Positions 35,106 to 43,774 of a DNA stretch of 64,000 bases are shown one piece after another. The notes under the pieces are model-generated. The model ran no database searches. It saw only the letters and a list, made by a program, of their open reading frames with translations, and had not been told where the DNA came from. Positions within the stretch are counted from its first letter, which is position 1; each line of letters opens with the position of its first letter. Position numbers and translations under genes: made by a program. The stretch comes from Saccharospirillum alexandrii_A (GTDB lineage Bacteria > Pseudomonadota > Gammaproteobacteria > Pseudomonadales > Natronospirillaceae), in the NCBI RefSeq assembly GCF_043641555.1, contig NZ_JBHZRJ010000006.1, positions 1 to 64,000 of the forward strand. The letters run 5' to 3'.

Positions 35106-36866
35106 ATGAAGAAAACGCTGCTTGCTCTGTCCGTTATTGCTGCCAGTGCCGCTCAGGCAACTCCCTTTACCGGGAATGATGCGAAGTCGAACGCCATGGG
35201 GAATACCGGGGTAGCGTCAGCCGCGTTATCCAGTGTGCACTCGTTCAACCCCGCCCTGTTGTCTGCACTGGGCCGGGAATCATCCTTTGCGATGACCCTG
35301 CCTTCATTCCGGTTTTCCATCGACGACTCCGACGGTGTGATTACCTCTGGCAAAGCCTTCACCGATGAAGGCGGCACCATTGACCAGTTTGAAACCATCG
35401 ATGCGGATGCGTTCAGCTTGGCGGTATTTGGGGACGCAGGGGCGGGCATCGACTCGATGGAGGACGTGCTAACCAATATTGGTACCGATGTTACAAATCT
35501 GAACACTGCCATTAACAACGTTAACGACGACATCGACGATGATGGCCAACTGAACAACAGTGCTGGTTCAGGAGACAACCTTGGTGACCTGAACACTGCA
35601 TCTGCCAGTCTGAATACCAATACCGGAACACTTGATGACAAAACAACAACGGCAAACACCGAGGCAACCAACCTCGACCGTGTTGTTCAAAGCACGAAAA
35701 CTGATTTTCAGTCATTCGACGAAAAAGCGTTCAGCCTGGGCCTGGGCGCCGATTTCATCAGTGTGGCTGTACCACGTGAAGGGTACAGCTTCGGTGTAAA
35801 CATCACGAACAACACCACTATCGGCGCCAAAGTATTCATGAACGACAACGATTTCAATGAAATCGATTTGTTGCTGGACGATTTGACCGGGTTGACCAGT
35901 CAATCCACCGAGCTCAGCGGCTCCATGGTCGATTTGTCGGGAGCGAACCAAGCCATTACCAACCACATTGGCACCCTGCCAGACCCGGATGACTATCCTG
36001 GCGGGCAAGCGGATGCAGATTACCAGAATGATCTTCAAGACTGGGGTGATGAGCTCGATACTCTTTACACCAATCTGGATACCGCCCAGCAGGACGTCAA
36101 TACCGAACAAGACGCATTGGTGAACTACAACGGCACCTACTACTCAAACGGTGAAGTAGACGCCCCCACACTCGATAGCTTCGAATCCGAACTGGAAATC
36201 ATCGGTGCGTCTGTCACAGAATTCGGTGTCACCATCGCACGGGATTTTGAGTACATGGGCGAGTCGTTCTCGGCCGGTGTTACACCCAAACTGGTTAGCC
36301 TGAACATCTTCGAAAAGCGTTTCACCATTGAAGAAGCTGAAGACGAGTTTGGCGACACAGCCACGCTGATTGAAGAGAACTCAACCAACGTCATCACCGC
36401 CAACGTTGACGTCGGTGTCGCCAAAAACTGGCCCGATGTCTTAAACGGCCAGGTACGCGGTGGTCTGGTGATCAAAGACCTGATTCCGCAAACCTTTGAA
36501 ACCACATCGGGCGCCGATGTCAGTATTGGCCCCAAAATGCGCATCGGCGGTGCCCACATGACCCGCTGGACTACCCTGGCGGCAGACCTGGACATCACCG
36601 AGAACCAGCCGTTGAAATACGGCGTACCAACTCGCTACCTGGGCCTGGGCGCTGAATTCAACGCCTATAACTGGTTCAAGCTGCGCGGCGGCTACCGCAA
36701 CAACCTGAGCGTGGAAGACAGCCATGTAGTCTCCGCTGGCTTTGGTTTCACCCCCTGGGGTGTCGGCTTGGATCTGACTGGCTGGTTCAAACCCAAGTCA
36801 TTTGATGACTGGGATGAAGTGATTCAGGACGCAGGCATGGTCGCCCAGTTCTCGATGGAGTTTTAA
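35106..36866 (+). CDS. TraF-like (PF13729-type) outer-membrane beta-barrel protein
   Basis: Protein of 586 aa with signal peptide (LLALSVIAASAAQA). The N-terminus FTGNDAKSNAMGNTGVASAALSSVHSFNPALLS and the C-terminal barrel strands (VPTRYLGLGAEFNAYNWFKLRGGYRNNL, VSAGFGFTPWGVGLDLTGWFK, ending MVAQFSMEF with terminal Phe) match the family often labelled conjugal transfer protein TraF. That family is really a FadL-like outer-membrane barrel common in marine gammaproteobacteria. Residues about 115-200 and 255-350 are polar, Asn/Asp/Thr-rich and partly helical (probable extracellular or coiled segments), unusual for a barrel. No conjugation genes are nearby. Substrate unknown. Confidence 0.75.
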   Translation: MKKTLLALSVIAASAAQATPFTGNDAKSNAMGNTGVASAALSSVHSFNPALLSALGRESSFAMTLPSFRFSIDDSDGVITSGKAFTDEGGTIDQFETIDADAFSLAVFGDAGAGIDSMEDVLTNIGTDVTNLNTAINNVNDDIDDDGQLNNSAGSGDNLGDLNTASASLNTNTGTLDDKTTTANTEATNLDRVVQSTKTDFQSFDEKAFSLGLGADFISVAVPREGYSFGVNITNNTTIGAKVFMNDNDFNEIDLLLDDLTGLTSQSTELSGSMVDLSGANQAITNHIGTLPDPDDYPGGQADADYQNDLQDWGDELDTLYTNLDTAQQDVNTEQDALVNYNGTYYSNGEVDAPTLDSFESELEIIGASVTEFGVTIARDFEYMGESFSAGVTPKLVSLNIFEKRFTIEEAEDEFGDTATLIEENSTNVITANVDVGVAKNWPDVLNGQVRGGLVIKDLIPQTFETTSGADVSIGPKMRIGGAHMTRWTTLAADLDITENQPLKYGVPTRYLGLGAEFNAYNWFKLRGGYRNNLSVEDSHVVSAGFGFTPWGVGLDLTGWFKPKSFDDWDEVIQDAGMVAQFSMEF

Positions 36867-36900
36867 TCCCTAAACTGAGAATTGGCTGCCAACCAAGTGA

Positions 36901-37005
36901 CAGCCGCCGGGTATATCTGTCCGGGGAAGTCCGCAACATGGATGTTGCGGTCTAGGCCCCATGGATGGGTTCACGCCGACCCCGGACAGATATGCCCGGT
37001 GGCTG
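36901..37005 (+). ncRNA. Structured intergenic repeat, copy 1 (three-way-junction fold)
   Basis: First of four related ~105-bp elements. The outer stem P1 pairs CAGCCGCCGGGTATATCTG with its partner ending in GGTGGCTG. Inside are hairpin P2 (CCGCAACAT/ATGTTGCGG) and hairpin P3 (GGC-CCC around ATGGAT with GGG, then GCC). Non-Watson-Crick pairs in P1 are G-U in this orientation. It lies between the TraF-like gene and cca, ending 92 nt before cca. Confidence 0.7.
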
Positions 37006-37096
37006 ACACGAACCACAGCCACCGAACCCCCTGCAACCACAGCCCACTTTCCACTACACTAGCATCACATTCTCAACGCTTGCCTGACTACCCTAC

Positions 37097-38326
37097 ATGG
37101 ATATCTACCTCGTTGGTGGTGCCGTTCGCGACACCTTGCTCGGCCTTGCTGTAAAAGATCACGACTGGGTGGTTGTTGGCGCCACGCCCGAGCAACTGGA
37201 ACAGGAAGGCTACCAGCGCGTTGGTGCCGACTTTCCCGTGTTCCTGCACCCCAGCACCAAAGAGGAATATGCCCTGGCACGCACCGAGCGTAAATCGGGC
37301 CATGGGTACACCGGCTTTGAGGTCCAGTTTTCTCAGGATGTTACGCTTGAAGACGACCTGCTACGCCGCGACCTCACCATCAACGCCATGGCCCAGGCCA
37401 AAGATGGCAGCCTAATCGACCCCTACCATGGCAAGGCCGACCTCGACGCCCGTCTGCTGCGCCACGTCTCGCCCGCCTTTCGCGAAGACCCCCTGCGGGT
37501 ATTACGCGTCGCCCGCTTTGCCGCCCGGTTCGACCACCTCGGCTTCAGCGTCGCCGACGACACCCAGTCGCTCATGTGCGACATGGTGCAGGAAGGCGAA
37601 CTGGGCTATCTGGTGCCGGAACGCATCTGGCAGGAAATGAGCCGGGCCCTGATGGAGCCAAACCCCGAAGTCTTCTTTCAGGTATTGCGCGCCTGTGGGG
37701 CACTCAGGGTCGTATTCCCGGCGCTCGACGCCCTGTTCGGCATCCCCCAGCCAATGCGCTGGCACCCCGAAGTCGATACCGGCATTCATACCCTCAAAGC
37801 CCTGCAGATCGCGGTACAGATGGACGCCCCGCTTGAGGTTCGGGTCGCAACGCTCAGTCATGATCTGGGCAAAGCCCTCACCGAACCCACCAACTGGCCC
37901 TCGCACCGGGGCCACGAAGACCTGGGTGCCGACCTGATTCGCCAGCACGCCAGCGACTGGCGCTGGCCGAAGAAAGCCGCCGCGCTGGCCGAACATACCG
38001 CGCGCTACCACACCCATTGCCATCGCATTCGGGAATTGCGGCCCGCCACCATCGTCAAAACCCTGAACAAGCTCGGCGCCTTTCGCCAGAGCGATCACTT
38101 CCGGCAATTCTTGCAAGCCTGCGAATGTGATGCCCGGGGCCGATCCGGTCTGGAACAGCAACCGTACCCTCAGGCAGCATTATTTGAACGCTGTCTGGCG
38201 GCTTGTGGGTCGGTATTACCGGCCGATCTGGCCGCACAGGGTTATCAGGGCGCTGAGCTGGGCGAGGCGCTGAACCGGGAACGGGTACGCGCCGTGGCGC
38301 AGGAGAAGGCAACGTGGTCCGACTAA
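37097..38326 (+). CDS. cca: CCA-adding tRNA nucleotidyltransferase with HD domain
   Basis: Class II nucleotidyltransferase of 409 aa that builds and repairs the 3' CCA of tRNA. The N-terminal catalytic head has VGGAVRDTLLG and the metal-binding DHDWVVVG. ARTERKSGHGYTGFEV and RRDLTINAMAQ are the family motifs, and the nucleotide-selecting EDPLRVLRVARFAARF block follows. A C-terminal HD domain (TLSHDLGKA, RGHEDLGADLIRQ) gives phosphatase/phosphodiesterase activity as in E. coli Cca (412 aa). It overlaps the next gene by 13 bp. A structured repeat lies upstream. Confidence 0.96.
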   Translation: MDIYLVGGAVRDTLLGLAVKDHDWVVVGATPEQLEQEGYQRVGADFPVFLHPSTKEEYALARTERKSGHGYTGFEVQFSQDVTLEDDLLRRDLTINAMAQAKDGSLIDPYHGKADLDARLLRHVSPAFREDPLRVLRVARFAARFDHLGFSVADDTQSLMCDMVQEGELGYLVPERIWQEMSRALMEPNPEVFFQVLRACGALRVVFPALDALFGIPQPMRWHPEVDTGIHTLKALQIAVQMDAPLEVRVATLSHDLGKALTEPTNWPSHRGHEDLGADLIRQHASDWRWPKKAAALAEHTARYHTHCHRIRELRPATIVKTLNKLGAFRQSDHFRQFLQACECDARGRSGLEQQPYPQAALFERCLAACGSVLPADLAAQGYQGAELGEALNRERVRAVAQEKATWSD

Positions 38327-39078
38327 GCAGCACCATCACACAGGAATCGGCCGCCGCGCCGGTCGTTTTTCTAACCGGCGCGGCGCGTCGGGTAGGCGCC
38401 GAAACCGCCCGGGTATTTCACGCCGCCGGGTTTCGGGTCGTTATTCATTACCGCAGCAGCGAGCAGGATGCCATCGCGCTGGTCGATGAACTCAACCGGG
38501 CACGGCCAGACACCGCCGCCTGCATTCAATCGAGGCTCGACACCCAAGCCACCATTCAAGCGGCGGCTAATGACGCCATTGCGGTGTTTGGCCAGATCGA
38601 TGTGCTGATCAACAACGCCTCCAGCTTCTTCCCCACCCCCTGGGGCGAGATTACCGACGACGCCATTCACGCCCTGATGCACAGCAACCTGCTGCTGCCG
38701 ATGGCGATGATCCAGGCGCTGGCACCGGAGCTGAAACACCGGGAGGGCACCATCATCAACCTGGTCGACATTCATGCCCTGCGCCCGCTGGCCGATCACC
38801 CAGCCTACGGCGCGGCCAAGGCCGGACTGATCAGTCTGACCAAAAGCGCCGCGCTTGATCTGGCCCCCCGGGTTCGCGCCAATGCCATAGCGCCAGGGGC
38901 CATTCTGTTGCCCGAGCAGGAAGGCGACGACTATGAAGCAGCGCTAACCGGCAACGTTCCGCTGGCACGCATGGGCAACCCGACCGACATTGCCGAAGCG
39001 GCGCTGTTTCTGGCGACCGCCCCCTATGTTACCGGCCAGATATTGGCGGTCGACGGCGGTCGTACTCTGAAGCAATAG
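38314..39078 (+). CDS. folM: Pteridine reductase (FolM-like short-chain dehydrogenase)
   Basis: SDR-family reductase of 254 aa, likely NADPH-dependent dihydrofolate/dihydropteridine reductase. The cofactor motif is VFLTGAARRVGAETARVFHAAGFRVVIHYR, where the Arg-Arg after TGAA is typical of pteridine reductases. The active site is NLVDIHALRPLADHPAYGAAKAGL, with an Asp in place of the usual SDR Ser plus YxxxK, again the pteridine reductase pattern. GTG start at 38314 inside the end of cca, so translationally coupled. Its last 50 bp overlap the convergent glycosyltransferase gene. Confidence 0.88.
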   Translation: MVRLSSTITQESAAAPVVFLTGAARRVGAETARVFHAAGFRVVIHYRSSEQDAIALVDELNRARPDTAACIQSRLDTQATIQAAANDAIAVFGQIDVLINNASSFFPTPWGEITDDAIHALMHSNLLLPMAMIQALAPELKHREGTIINLVDIHALRPLADHPAYGAAKAGLISLTKSAALDLAPRVRANAIAPGAILLPEQEGDDYEAALTGNVPLARMGNPTDIAEAALFLATAPYVTGQILAVDGGRTLKQ

Positions 39079-40150
39079 TGTTCATCCCGTCGGCGTAACG
39101 CCCGGCCAGTTCTGACCAAAGCGGCACAGCCGGCTCGGCGACCGGTGCACCGGCTGTGCCCGTCAGCACAGATTTCAAAACCGCTGTTAGTTCGGCCACA
39201 TCTCGTTGGGCGTCGGTTTCAGAGCCGGCATAGAAACGTGCGTCAGGCAACACCTCAGGGTAGGCCAGGCGTCGTGGCACCACGACCTGAGAGCCGGCTT
39301 GCGCCAGCTCCAGCATGGACAGCCCCTGAAAATCGTGCAGCGACGTTGAAACACCCATACCCGCCCGACCAATCCATTGCCGGTAGTCGCTCTTCGTAGC
39401 TTCACCCCAATGCACAACCGAGTCGCCCAGCGCTTGCCGCTGGGTTTCGAACTCAGCATTCCTACCTCCGCCCGAGCCCAGCATCGCCAGTCTGAAACCG
39501 ATGCCTTCTGCCCGAAGCGTCAGCAACGCCGCCAAGAATCGCTCAGGCTGCTTATCCCACTCCCAACGGTGATTCCATACGATCAGATCGGCTTCTTTGG
39601 GCTGGTCGCGCAGTACCGAGAACGCCTGGGTCAGCGGCACGGGCAAGACATCCGAGTGCTGCTCGATGCGTTCCATGGGGTTGCCCGGCAGCTTTTCCGG
39701 AAAACGGCGCAACAGCTTTCGAGCCCCGCTTAAAAAGGTGCTCCGGTTAAATTCGGTGTTGAAGCTGACCCAGTCGGCACAGAGTGCGTTCTGAATGCTG
39801 AGAAACTGCCAACCGATCTGGTGATCGGTCGCTTGCGAAGCCGAGCGCGGATGCGCGAACTGATTCTCGTGAAAATACAGCCAGGTTGGTATAGCCGCCA
39901 GATGCGGCCGAAAGGCCCGCAGCCGGGTCAGGTCACTCAGGCTGGTGGCGATGATCAGGTCGTAGTCGCACTCGAAATCGACGTCGTCAGCCAGCGCCCA
40001 GAGCAGGCCAGAAGCTTCTACACGCCAGCTGAAATGGCGCGCCGGCTGGGCCTTGAGCGTCCAGTCGATGTCCGGAAAGGCCGCCTTTAGGCCTTCGCAC
40101 CAGTACTGATGACTGGCACTGTGGTAGGCGCTAAGCAACAGAACCCGCAT
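39029..40150 (-). CDS. QTMAN/GTDC1-like glycosyltransferase (tRNA-queuosine mannosyltransferase family, DUF3524)
   Basis: GT-B glycosyltransferase of 373 aa. The N-terminal domain MRVLLLSAYHSASHQYWCEGL and IPTWLYFHENQFAHP match the DUF3524/QTMAN N-domain. The C-terminal half has VWNHRWEWDKQPERFLAAL and GVSTSLHDFQGLSMLELAQAG, the nucleotide-sugar region. The animal enzyme (GTDC1/QTMAN) mannosylates queuosine in tRNA-Asp; the activity of bacterial homologues is not something I can confirm. The start at 40150 overlaps the ubiX stop (TGATG) and matches the family N-terminus. The end overlaps folM by 50 bp. Confidence 0.82.
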   Translation of the reverse strand: MRVLLLSAYHSASHQYWCEGLKAAFPDIDWTLKAQPARHFSWRVEASGLLWALADDVDFECDYDLIIATSLSDLTRLRAFRPHLAAIPTWLYFHENQFAHPRSASQATDHQIGWQFLSIQNALCADWVSFNTEFNRSTFLSGARKLLRRFPEKLPGNPMERIEQHSDVLPVPLTQAFSVLRDQPKEADLIVWNHRWEWDKQPERFLAALLTLRAEGIGFRLAMLGSGGGRNAEFETQRQALGDSVVHWGEATKSDYRQWIGRAGMGVSTSLHDFQGLSMLELAQAGSQVVVPRRLAYPEVLPDARFYAGSETDAQRDVAELTAVLKSVLTGTAGAPVAEPAVPLWSELAGRYADGMNTIASEYDRRRPPISGR

Positions 40151-40803
40151 CAGTCGGTATCGGACTCCGGGCCAGCCCCGCTGTAACCCCAGGGCGGCAG
40201 CAGCGTCTGGGGAATACCGGCGCACTTGAGTACCCGGGCAACGATGAAATCGACCATATCCGCCACGGTTTCGGGTTTGTGGTAGAAACCCGGGCTGGCT
40301 GGAACAATGTCGGCACCGGCGCGTTTCAAAGTGAGCATGTTGGTCAGGTGAATTTCGCTGTAGGGCGTTTCGCGCGGCACCAGAATCAGCTTGCCGCCTT
40401 CTTTCAGTACCACATCGGCACCGCGTTCGATCAGGTTATCGCACTGGCCGGTGGCGATGGACGCCAGCGTGCCGGTAGAACAGGGGCAGACGATCATCGT
40501 CTCCGGCGCGCCGGAGCCGCTGGCAACCGGGCTCATCCAGTCTTCCCGCCCGGCGATGATTAGCTCGCCACCCGTGCCCAGCCGCTCCCGCAAATAGGAC
40601 GCCAGCTTCTCGTGCTGGGCTGGCCAGGGCGTGCCGGTTTCCACGGCGGCAACCATTAAAGCGGCCTTGGAGACTAGCAGATGCACCTCATAGTCCGCCG
40701 CCAGCAACACCTGCAGCAGACGCTCAGCGTAGGGCGTACCCGAGGCACCGGTAATGCCCAGGGTAATGCGCGGACGCGGTGTCTTCTTGGTTGTTTCACT
40801 CAT
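40150..40803 (-). CDS. ubiX: UbiX, flavin prenyltransferase
   Basis: Prenyltransferase of 217 aa that makes the prenylated FMN cofactor used by UbiD decarboxylases, including that of ubiquinone synthesis. Family motifs are ITLGITGASGTPYAERLL, VCPCSTGTLASIATGQCDNLIERGADVVLKEGGKLILVPRETPYSEIHLTNML and IVPASPGFYHKP. The ATG at 40803 (MSETTKK) overlaps the end of tesB by 8 bp; the alternative at 40818 is less likely. No ubiD is in the window. Confidence 0.95.
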   Translation of the reverse strand: MSETTKKTPRPRITLGITGASGTPYAERLLQVLLAADYEVHLLVSKAALMVAAVETGTPWPAQHEKLASYLRERLGTGGELIIAGREDWMSPVASGSGAPETMIVCPCSTGTLASIATGQCDNLIERGADVVLKEGGKLILVPRETPYSEIHLTNMLTLKRAGADIVPASPGFYHKPETVADMVDFIVARVLKCAGIPQTLLPPWGYSGAGPESDTD

Positions 40804-41668
40804 CGGTATCACCGGCATAACGAATCAGCCCTTCCTGGGCGGTGCTGGCAACCAGATTGCCATCGCGATCAAATATCTGCCCGCGCACATAGCCGCGCGC
40901 ACCGCTGGCACTTGGGCTATCGGCCACATAGAGCAACCAGTCATCGAGCCGGAACGGGCGATGGAACCAGATTGCGTGGTCGAGGCTGGCAATAGTCAGG
41001 CCCGGTTTCATCAGCGAGATGCCATGTGGCATCAATGCGGTTTCCAGAAAGCCGTAATCGGTGGTATAGGCGAGCATCGACTGATGCACCAACGGGTCAT
41101 CCGGCAAGCTGCCGTTGGCGCGAATCCACATATGGCGCTTGGCAATGCCATGACGCGGTCGAAACGGGTTCTGTGCCTCCACAATGCGGTATTCAATCGG
41201 TCGTTCGGCGGTGAACAGGTCGCGTACCCGGCCGGGGATCTCATCGGCATGGTCCCGGTAGAGTTTCACTTCCGATTCCAGCACCTCGGGGCCTGGCACA
41301 TTGGGCATCGACTCCTGATGCTCCAGGCCAGGCTCCTGAGTCTGAAACGAGGCCGTCATGGCCAGAATGGGTTTGCCGAACTGGCTGGCAATGACCCGGC
41401 GCACGCTGAAAGAGCGGCCGTCGCGAATGATTTCGACTTCATACTCGATCGGGTGGTTGGTATCGCCCGGACGCAGAAAGTAGGAATGCAATGAGTGCGG
41501 CATGCGGCTATCGAGCGTCTGAATTGCCGCCGACAAGGCCTGGCCGATCACCTGTCCGCCAAATACCTTGGGGTACCCCAGATCCTGTGACAAGCCGCGG
41601 TAGCGCAGCTGACCTATTGGTTCCAGCTGCAATAATTCGATCAGGCGCTCAACAACAGCGTTTGCCAT
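40796..41668 (-). CDS. tesB: Acyl-CoA thioesterase II
   Basis: Double-hotdog thioesterase of 290 aa that hydrolyses medium- and long-chain acyl-CoA. Family blocks are RGLSQDLGYPKVFGGQVIGQALSAA, RMPHSLHSYFLRPGDTNHPIEYEVE, SFSVRRVIASQFGKPILAMTASFQ and, in the second hotdog, ASLDHAIWFHRPFRLDDWLLYVADSPSASGARGYVRGQIFDRDGNLVASTAQEGLIR. Active-site Asp (SLDHAIWFH), Thr and Gln (STAQEGLIR) are kept. The start at 41668 follows GGGAGA. First gene of the tesB-ubiX-glycosyltransferase operon. Confidence 0.95.
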   Translation of the reverse strand: MANAVVERLIELLQLEPIGQLRYRGLSQDLGYPKVFGGQVIGQALSAAIQTLDSRMPHSLHSYFLRPGDTNHPIEYEVEIIRDGRSFSVRRVIASQFGKPILAMTASFQTQEPGLEHQESMPNVPGPEVLESEVKLYRDHADEIPGRVRDLFTAERPIEYRIVEAQNPFRPRHGIAKRHMWIRANGSLPDDPLVHQSMLAYTTDYGFLETALMPHGISLMKPGLTIASLDHAIWFHRPFRLDDWLLYVADSPSASGARGYVRGQIFDRDGNLVASTAQEGLIRYAGDTDE

Positions 41669-42084
41669 TTGGCATTCTCCCACCAGTTTATTCTCATGTT
41701 TCGCGGTTCGCTCACCCGAGGCTAGTGGCTAGCGCCAGGTGTCAGGCAATAAAACCGCGCATTGTTCCAAAAATTGCACTTTAAGTCGCGCCAAAAGACT
41801 GTCAATATAAAACTGTTCAAAAAACAACCTTGGTCAAGTGTGAATTTTTTGACGCTGACACTGCCAAAACAGTGTACGATTTTGAACCAACGTCACAATT
41901 TACACTCTATCGAGGGGTTAGTCGTCGAGTAGGGGTCTTTTACCCTATAGTAACCGTATAACCCCGGATTTCATGTAAACACCCACGCTGGCACCAACCC
42001 GGCAGCGTGCTGGTAGCAGACCCACTGCGTATTGAGCGCACCGACTTTCGGGTGATACAGCCTTACCGGCGAAGGAGCAGGCTA
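41669..42084. promoter_or_regulatory. Divergent intergenic region with short dyads
   Basis: 416 bp between tesB and an unknown gene. AT-rich around 41810-41910. It contains a perfect dyad ACACTG-CCAAAA-CAGTGT (41858-41875) next to a TTGACG hexamer, and a stem CACGCTG/CAGCGTG (near 41980-42010). These may be an operator and a leader hairpin; no regulator is identifiable. Confidence 0.35.
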
Positions 42085-42675
42085 ATGACCACCATGGCAC
42101 AGCAACCCCAAAACAGCGACCTGGAATGGAGCCTGGACTCCATCCAGAGCCGCAATCAGGCGGTTGATTTTGTGCGCTGCTTTGAAAGCCGCCTATGCGT
42201 CTATTCGCCCTCGGTCGAGCAGTTCTACACCAACTACAGCCTGCACTTTCCCAGCACAGAAAACAGCAAGATGGTTGTGCTGCCCAACCCCTATGCCTTT
42301 CACGACACCTTTCACGGTGTTGTGCCGGAGGCGGTGCGAGATACCGGCTTTCACATCGTTCCGGGCGAGCTGATCGGCAAAACCGGTTTTTACGTGATCG
42401 TCAAATACAAAAGCCGGGATGTAAAACCCGTACCCATACCCTTCAAGCAAGCTCTGAAAAAGATGATTCGCACCCGCCACTCTGAAGACCCTTTCCTACC
42501 CATGTTGGTGAAAGGTGACCTTCGAGAGTTCAACGCCAATATGCCCTGCCTGCACCTGCACAGGGTCAAACTTGCCAACCTGACGCGCCGGTCCGAGTTT
42601 GAGAAAACCAGCATCCGCAATGCCATTGTCGACAAGATGACAGAGCTGTACCGGGACGCGGATTCTCTGGTTTAA
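42085..42675 (+). CDS. Conserved-looking hypothetical protein, 196 aa
   Basis: Not recognised. Soluble, no signal peptide or TM segment. The ATG at 42085 follows GGAG at 7 nt; a frame open from 42007 is not supported by a ribosome-binding site. The sequence mixes a moderately basic C-terminus (LHRVKLANLTRRSEFEKTSIRNAIVDKMTELYRD) with a beta-rich centre (FHDTFHGVVPEAVRDTGFHIVPGELIGKTGFYVIVKYKSRDV). The pattern of aromatic and charged residues suggests a compact globular domain. It stands alone between tesB and alkB with a long regulated-looking upstream region. Confidence 0.65.
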   Translation: MTTMAQQPQNSDLEWSLDSIQSRNQAVDFVRCFESRLCVYSPSVEQFYTNYSLHFPSTENSKMVVLPNPYAFHDTFHGVVPEAVRDTGFHIVPGELIGKTGFYVIVKYKSRDVKPVPIPFKQALKKMIRTRHSEDPFLPMLVKGDLREFNANMPCLHLHRVKLANLTRRSEFEKTSIRNAIVDKMTELYRDADSLV

Positions 42676-42782
42676 CAACCAACTGACAACCCAAGTTCCT
42701 CGCCTTACCTCTGGCCTGTGCCTTGAGCCCGTGCCAGACACACCCGGCATCTGGCACTCAGCCGGCTAGTTACTTCAAACCG

Positions 42783-43367
42783 TTATGAAATAATCTGCCT
42801 AAACGTCAGACTGATGCGATCCCCCGCTTTCGCGCGAGCTGGCAAGCTGTGCTGCCAGTGGTGCTGCATGGCTCCGGACATCACCACCAGATCCCCCGGG
42901 TTCAACGTTACCGTGAGCGTCTCCCGATGGTTATCGTTGCGGCGCAGTCGAAAGTCGCGGGCGTCACCGAAGGAAAGCGTAGCGACCGTGGGGTTACTGC
43001 CCAGCTCTGCTTCGTTATCGGCGTGCCAGCCCATCCGATCGGCGCCGTTGCGATACCAGTTGGCCAGTGCAAAATTGAAGGCGCTGCCTGCCTGCCGGCT
43101 AACCGCTTCTATCAGCGGCTGCCAATGGGCGGGCCAGCCATTCATTACGCGGGTTTGGCCGCTGTAGCCATAGCGAACCCCCACTTCGCCCAGCCAGGCT
43201 TCCAATCTTGGAATGGGGTGTTCCTGGCCATAAACCCGCACCCGGCTCTGCTCCCAGGGCAAATTCTCGACACAATCCTGCATCCAGGCCTCGGCGTTTG
43301 GCCACCAGTTCCGGTACACTTGCAGGCATCCCGATTGATCATCCAGTAAGGTTTCGCAGGTTCTCAT
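42783..43367 (-). CDS. alkB: AlkB-family Fe(II)/2-oxoglutarate dioxygenase
   Basis: DNA/RNA repair dioxygenase of 194 aa that oxidatively removes alkyl groups. The iron ligands are HxD in GWHADNEAELG and His in MQHHWQHSLP; the 2-oxoglutarate-binding Arg is in RISLTFRQ. VRYGYSGQTRVMNGWP and ANWYRNGADRMGWH resemble the ALKBH2/3-like branch more than E. coli AlkB. The frame is open to 43682, but residues beyond 43367 are simply the antisense of the next gene. ATG at 43367-43365 overlaps the divergent ATG at 43366-43368, so each gene's start region lies inside the other gene. Confidence 0.88.
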   Translation of the reverse strand: MRTCETLLDDQSGCLQVYRNWWPNAEAWMQDCVENLPWEQSRVRVYGQEHPIPRLEAWLGEVGVRYGYSGQTRVMNGWPAHWQPLIEAVSRQAGSAFNFALANWYRNGADRMGWHADNEAELGSNPTVATLSFGDARDFRLRRNDNHRETLTVTLNPGDLVVMSGAMQHHWQHSLPARAKAGDRISLTFRQIIS

Positions 43368-43692
43368 GTCTACATCCGCAGAAAGTGCCCAACAGTGGCT
43401 TTCCGAAAAACAGCCCTCGCTGGACGAAGTACAGCAGGTTGTTGCGCGCCTTGAACAACGCATCAGCCAGCACCAGGGCGATGAAGACTCGATACAAGGC
43501 TCGGTCGATGCCCTGATTCTGCTACAGGACCACATTGAATCGGAAAAAGCCCCCGCCGACCAGACCCCCTCCCCAACCGACGCCCAACTCGACAGCGGCC
43601 GGCTGATTCCCGAGGCCGACCCGGTGCAACTCGAAGATGACGTCAAACGCCGCGCCTTCGAGGCGCTGAAAGACCAGTTCAAAGACTTATAA
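43366..43692 (+). CDS. Small acidic helical protein, divergent from alkB
   Basis: Protein of 108 aa, acidic and mostly helical: residues 6-60 (WLSEKQPSLDEVQQVVARLEQRISQHQ and SIQGSVDALILLQDHIE) could form a helical hairpin or coiled coil. A Pro/Ser/Thr-rich linker and a second charged helix (QLEDDVKRRAFEALKDQFKDL) follow. No family recognised. Its ATG shares two bases with the ATG of alkB on the other strand, and only a weak AGG lies upstream. Confidence 0.6.
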   Translation: MSTSAESAQQWLSEKQPSLDEVQQVVARLEQRISQHQGDEDSIQGSVDALILLQDHIESEKAPADQTPSPTDAQLDSGRLIPEADPVQLEDDVKRRAFEALKDQFKDL

Positions 43693-43774
43693 ATTCATCT
43701 CACACTGGCCGGAAAACCGTCTAGGCTAACGATAAATACGTTCGGCTCAACTAGCGGTTTAGGCACACTGCTGA

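Noticed and set aside
35106..36866. Reading the TraF-like gene as part of a conjugation system
   Set aside because: The family is a FadL-like outer-membrane barrel despite its name, and no other transfer genes are nearby.
43368..43682. N-terminal extension of the AlkB reading frame
   Set aside because: The extra 105 residues are Ser/Cys/Trp-rich and mirror the opposite-strand gene; the AlkB family starts near 43367.
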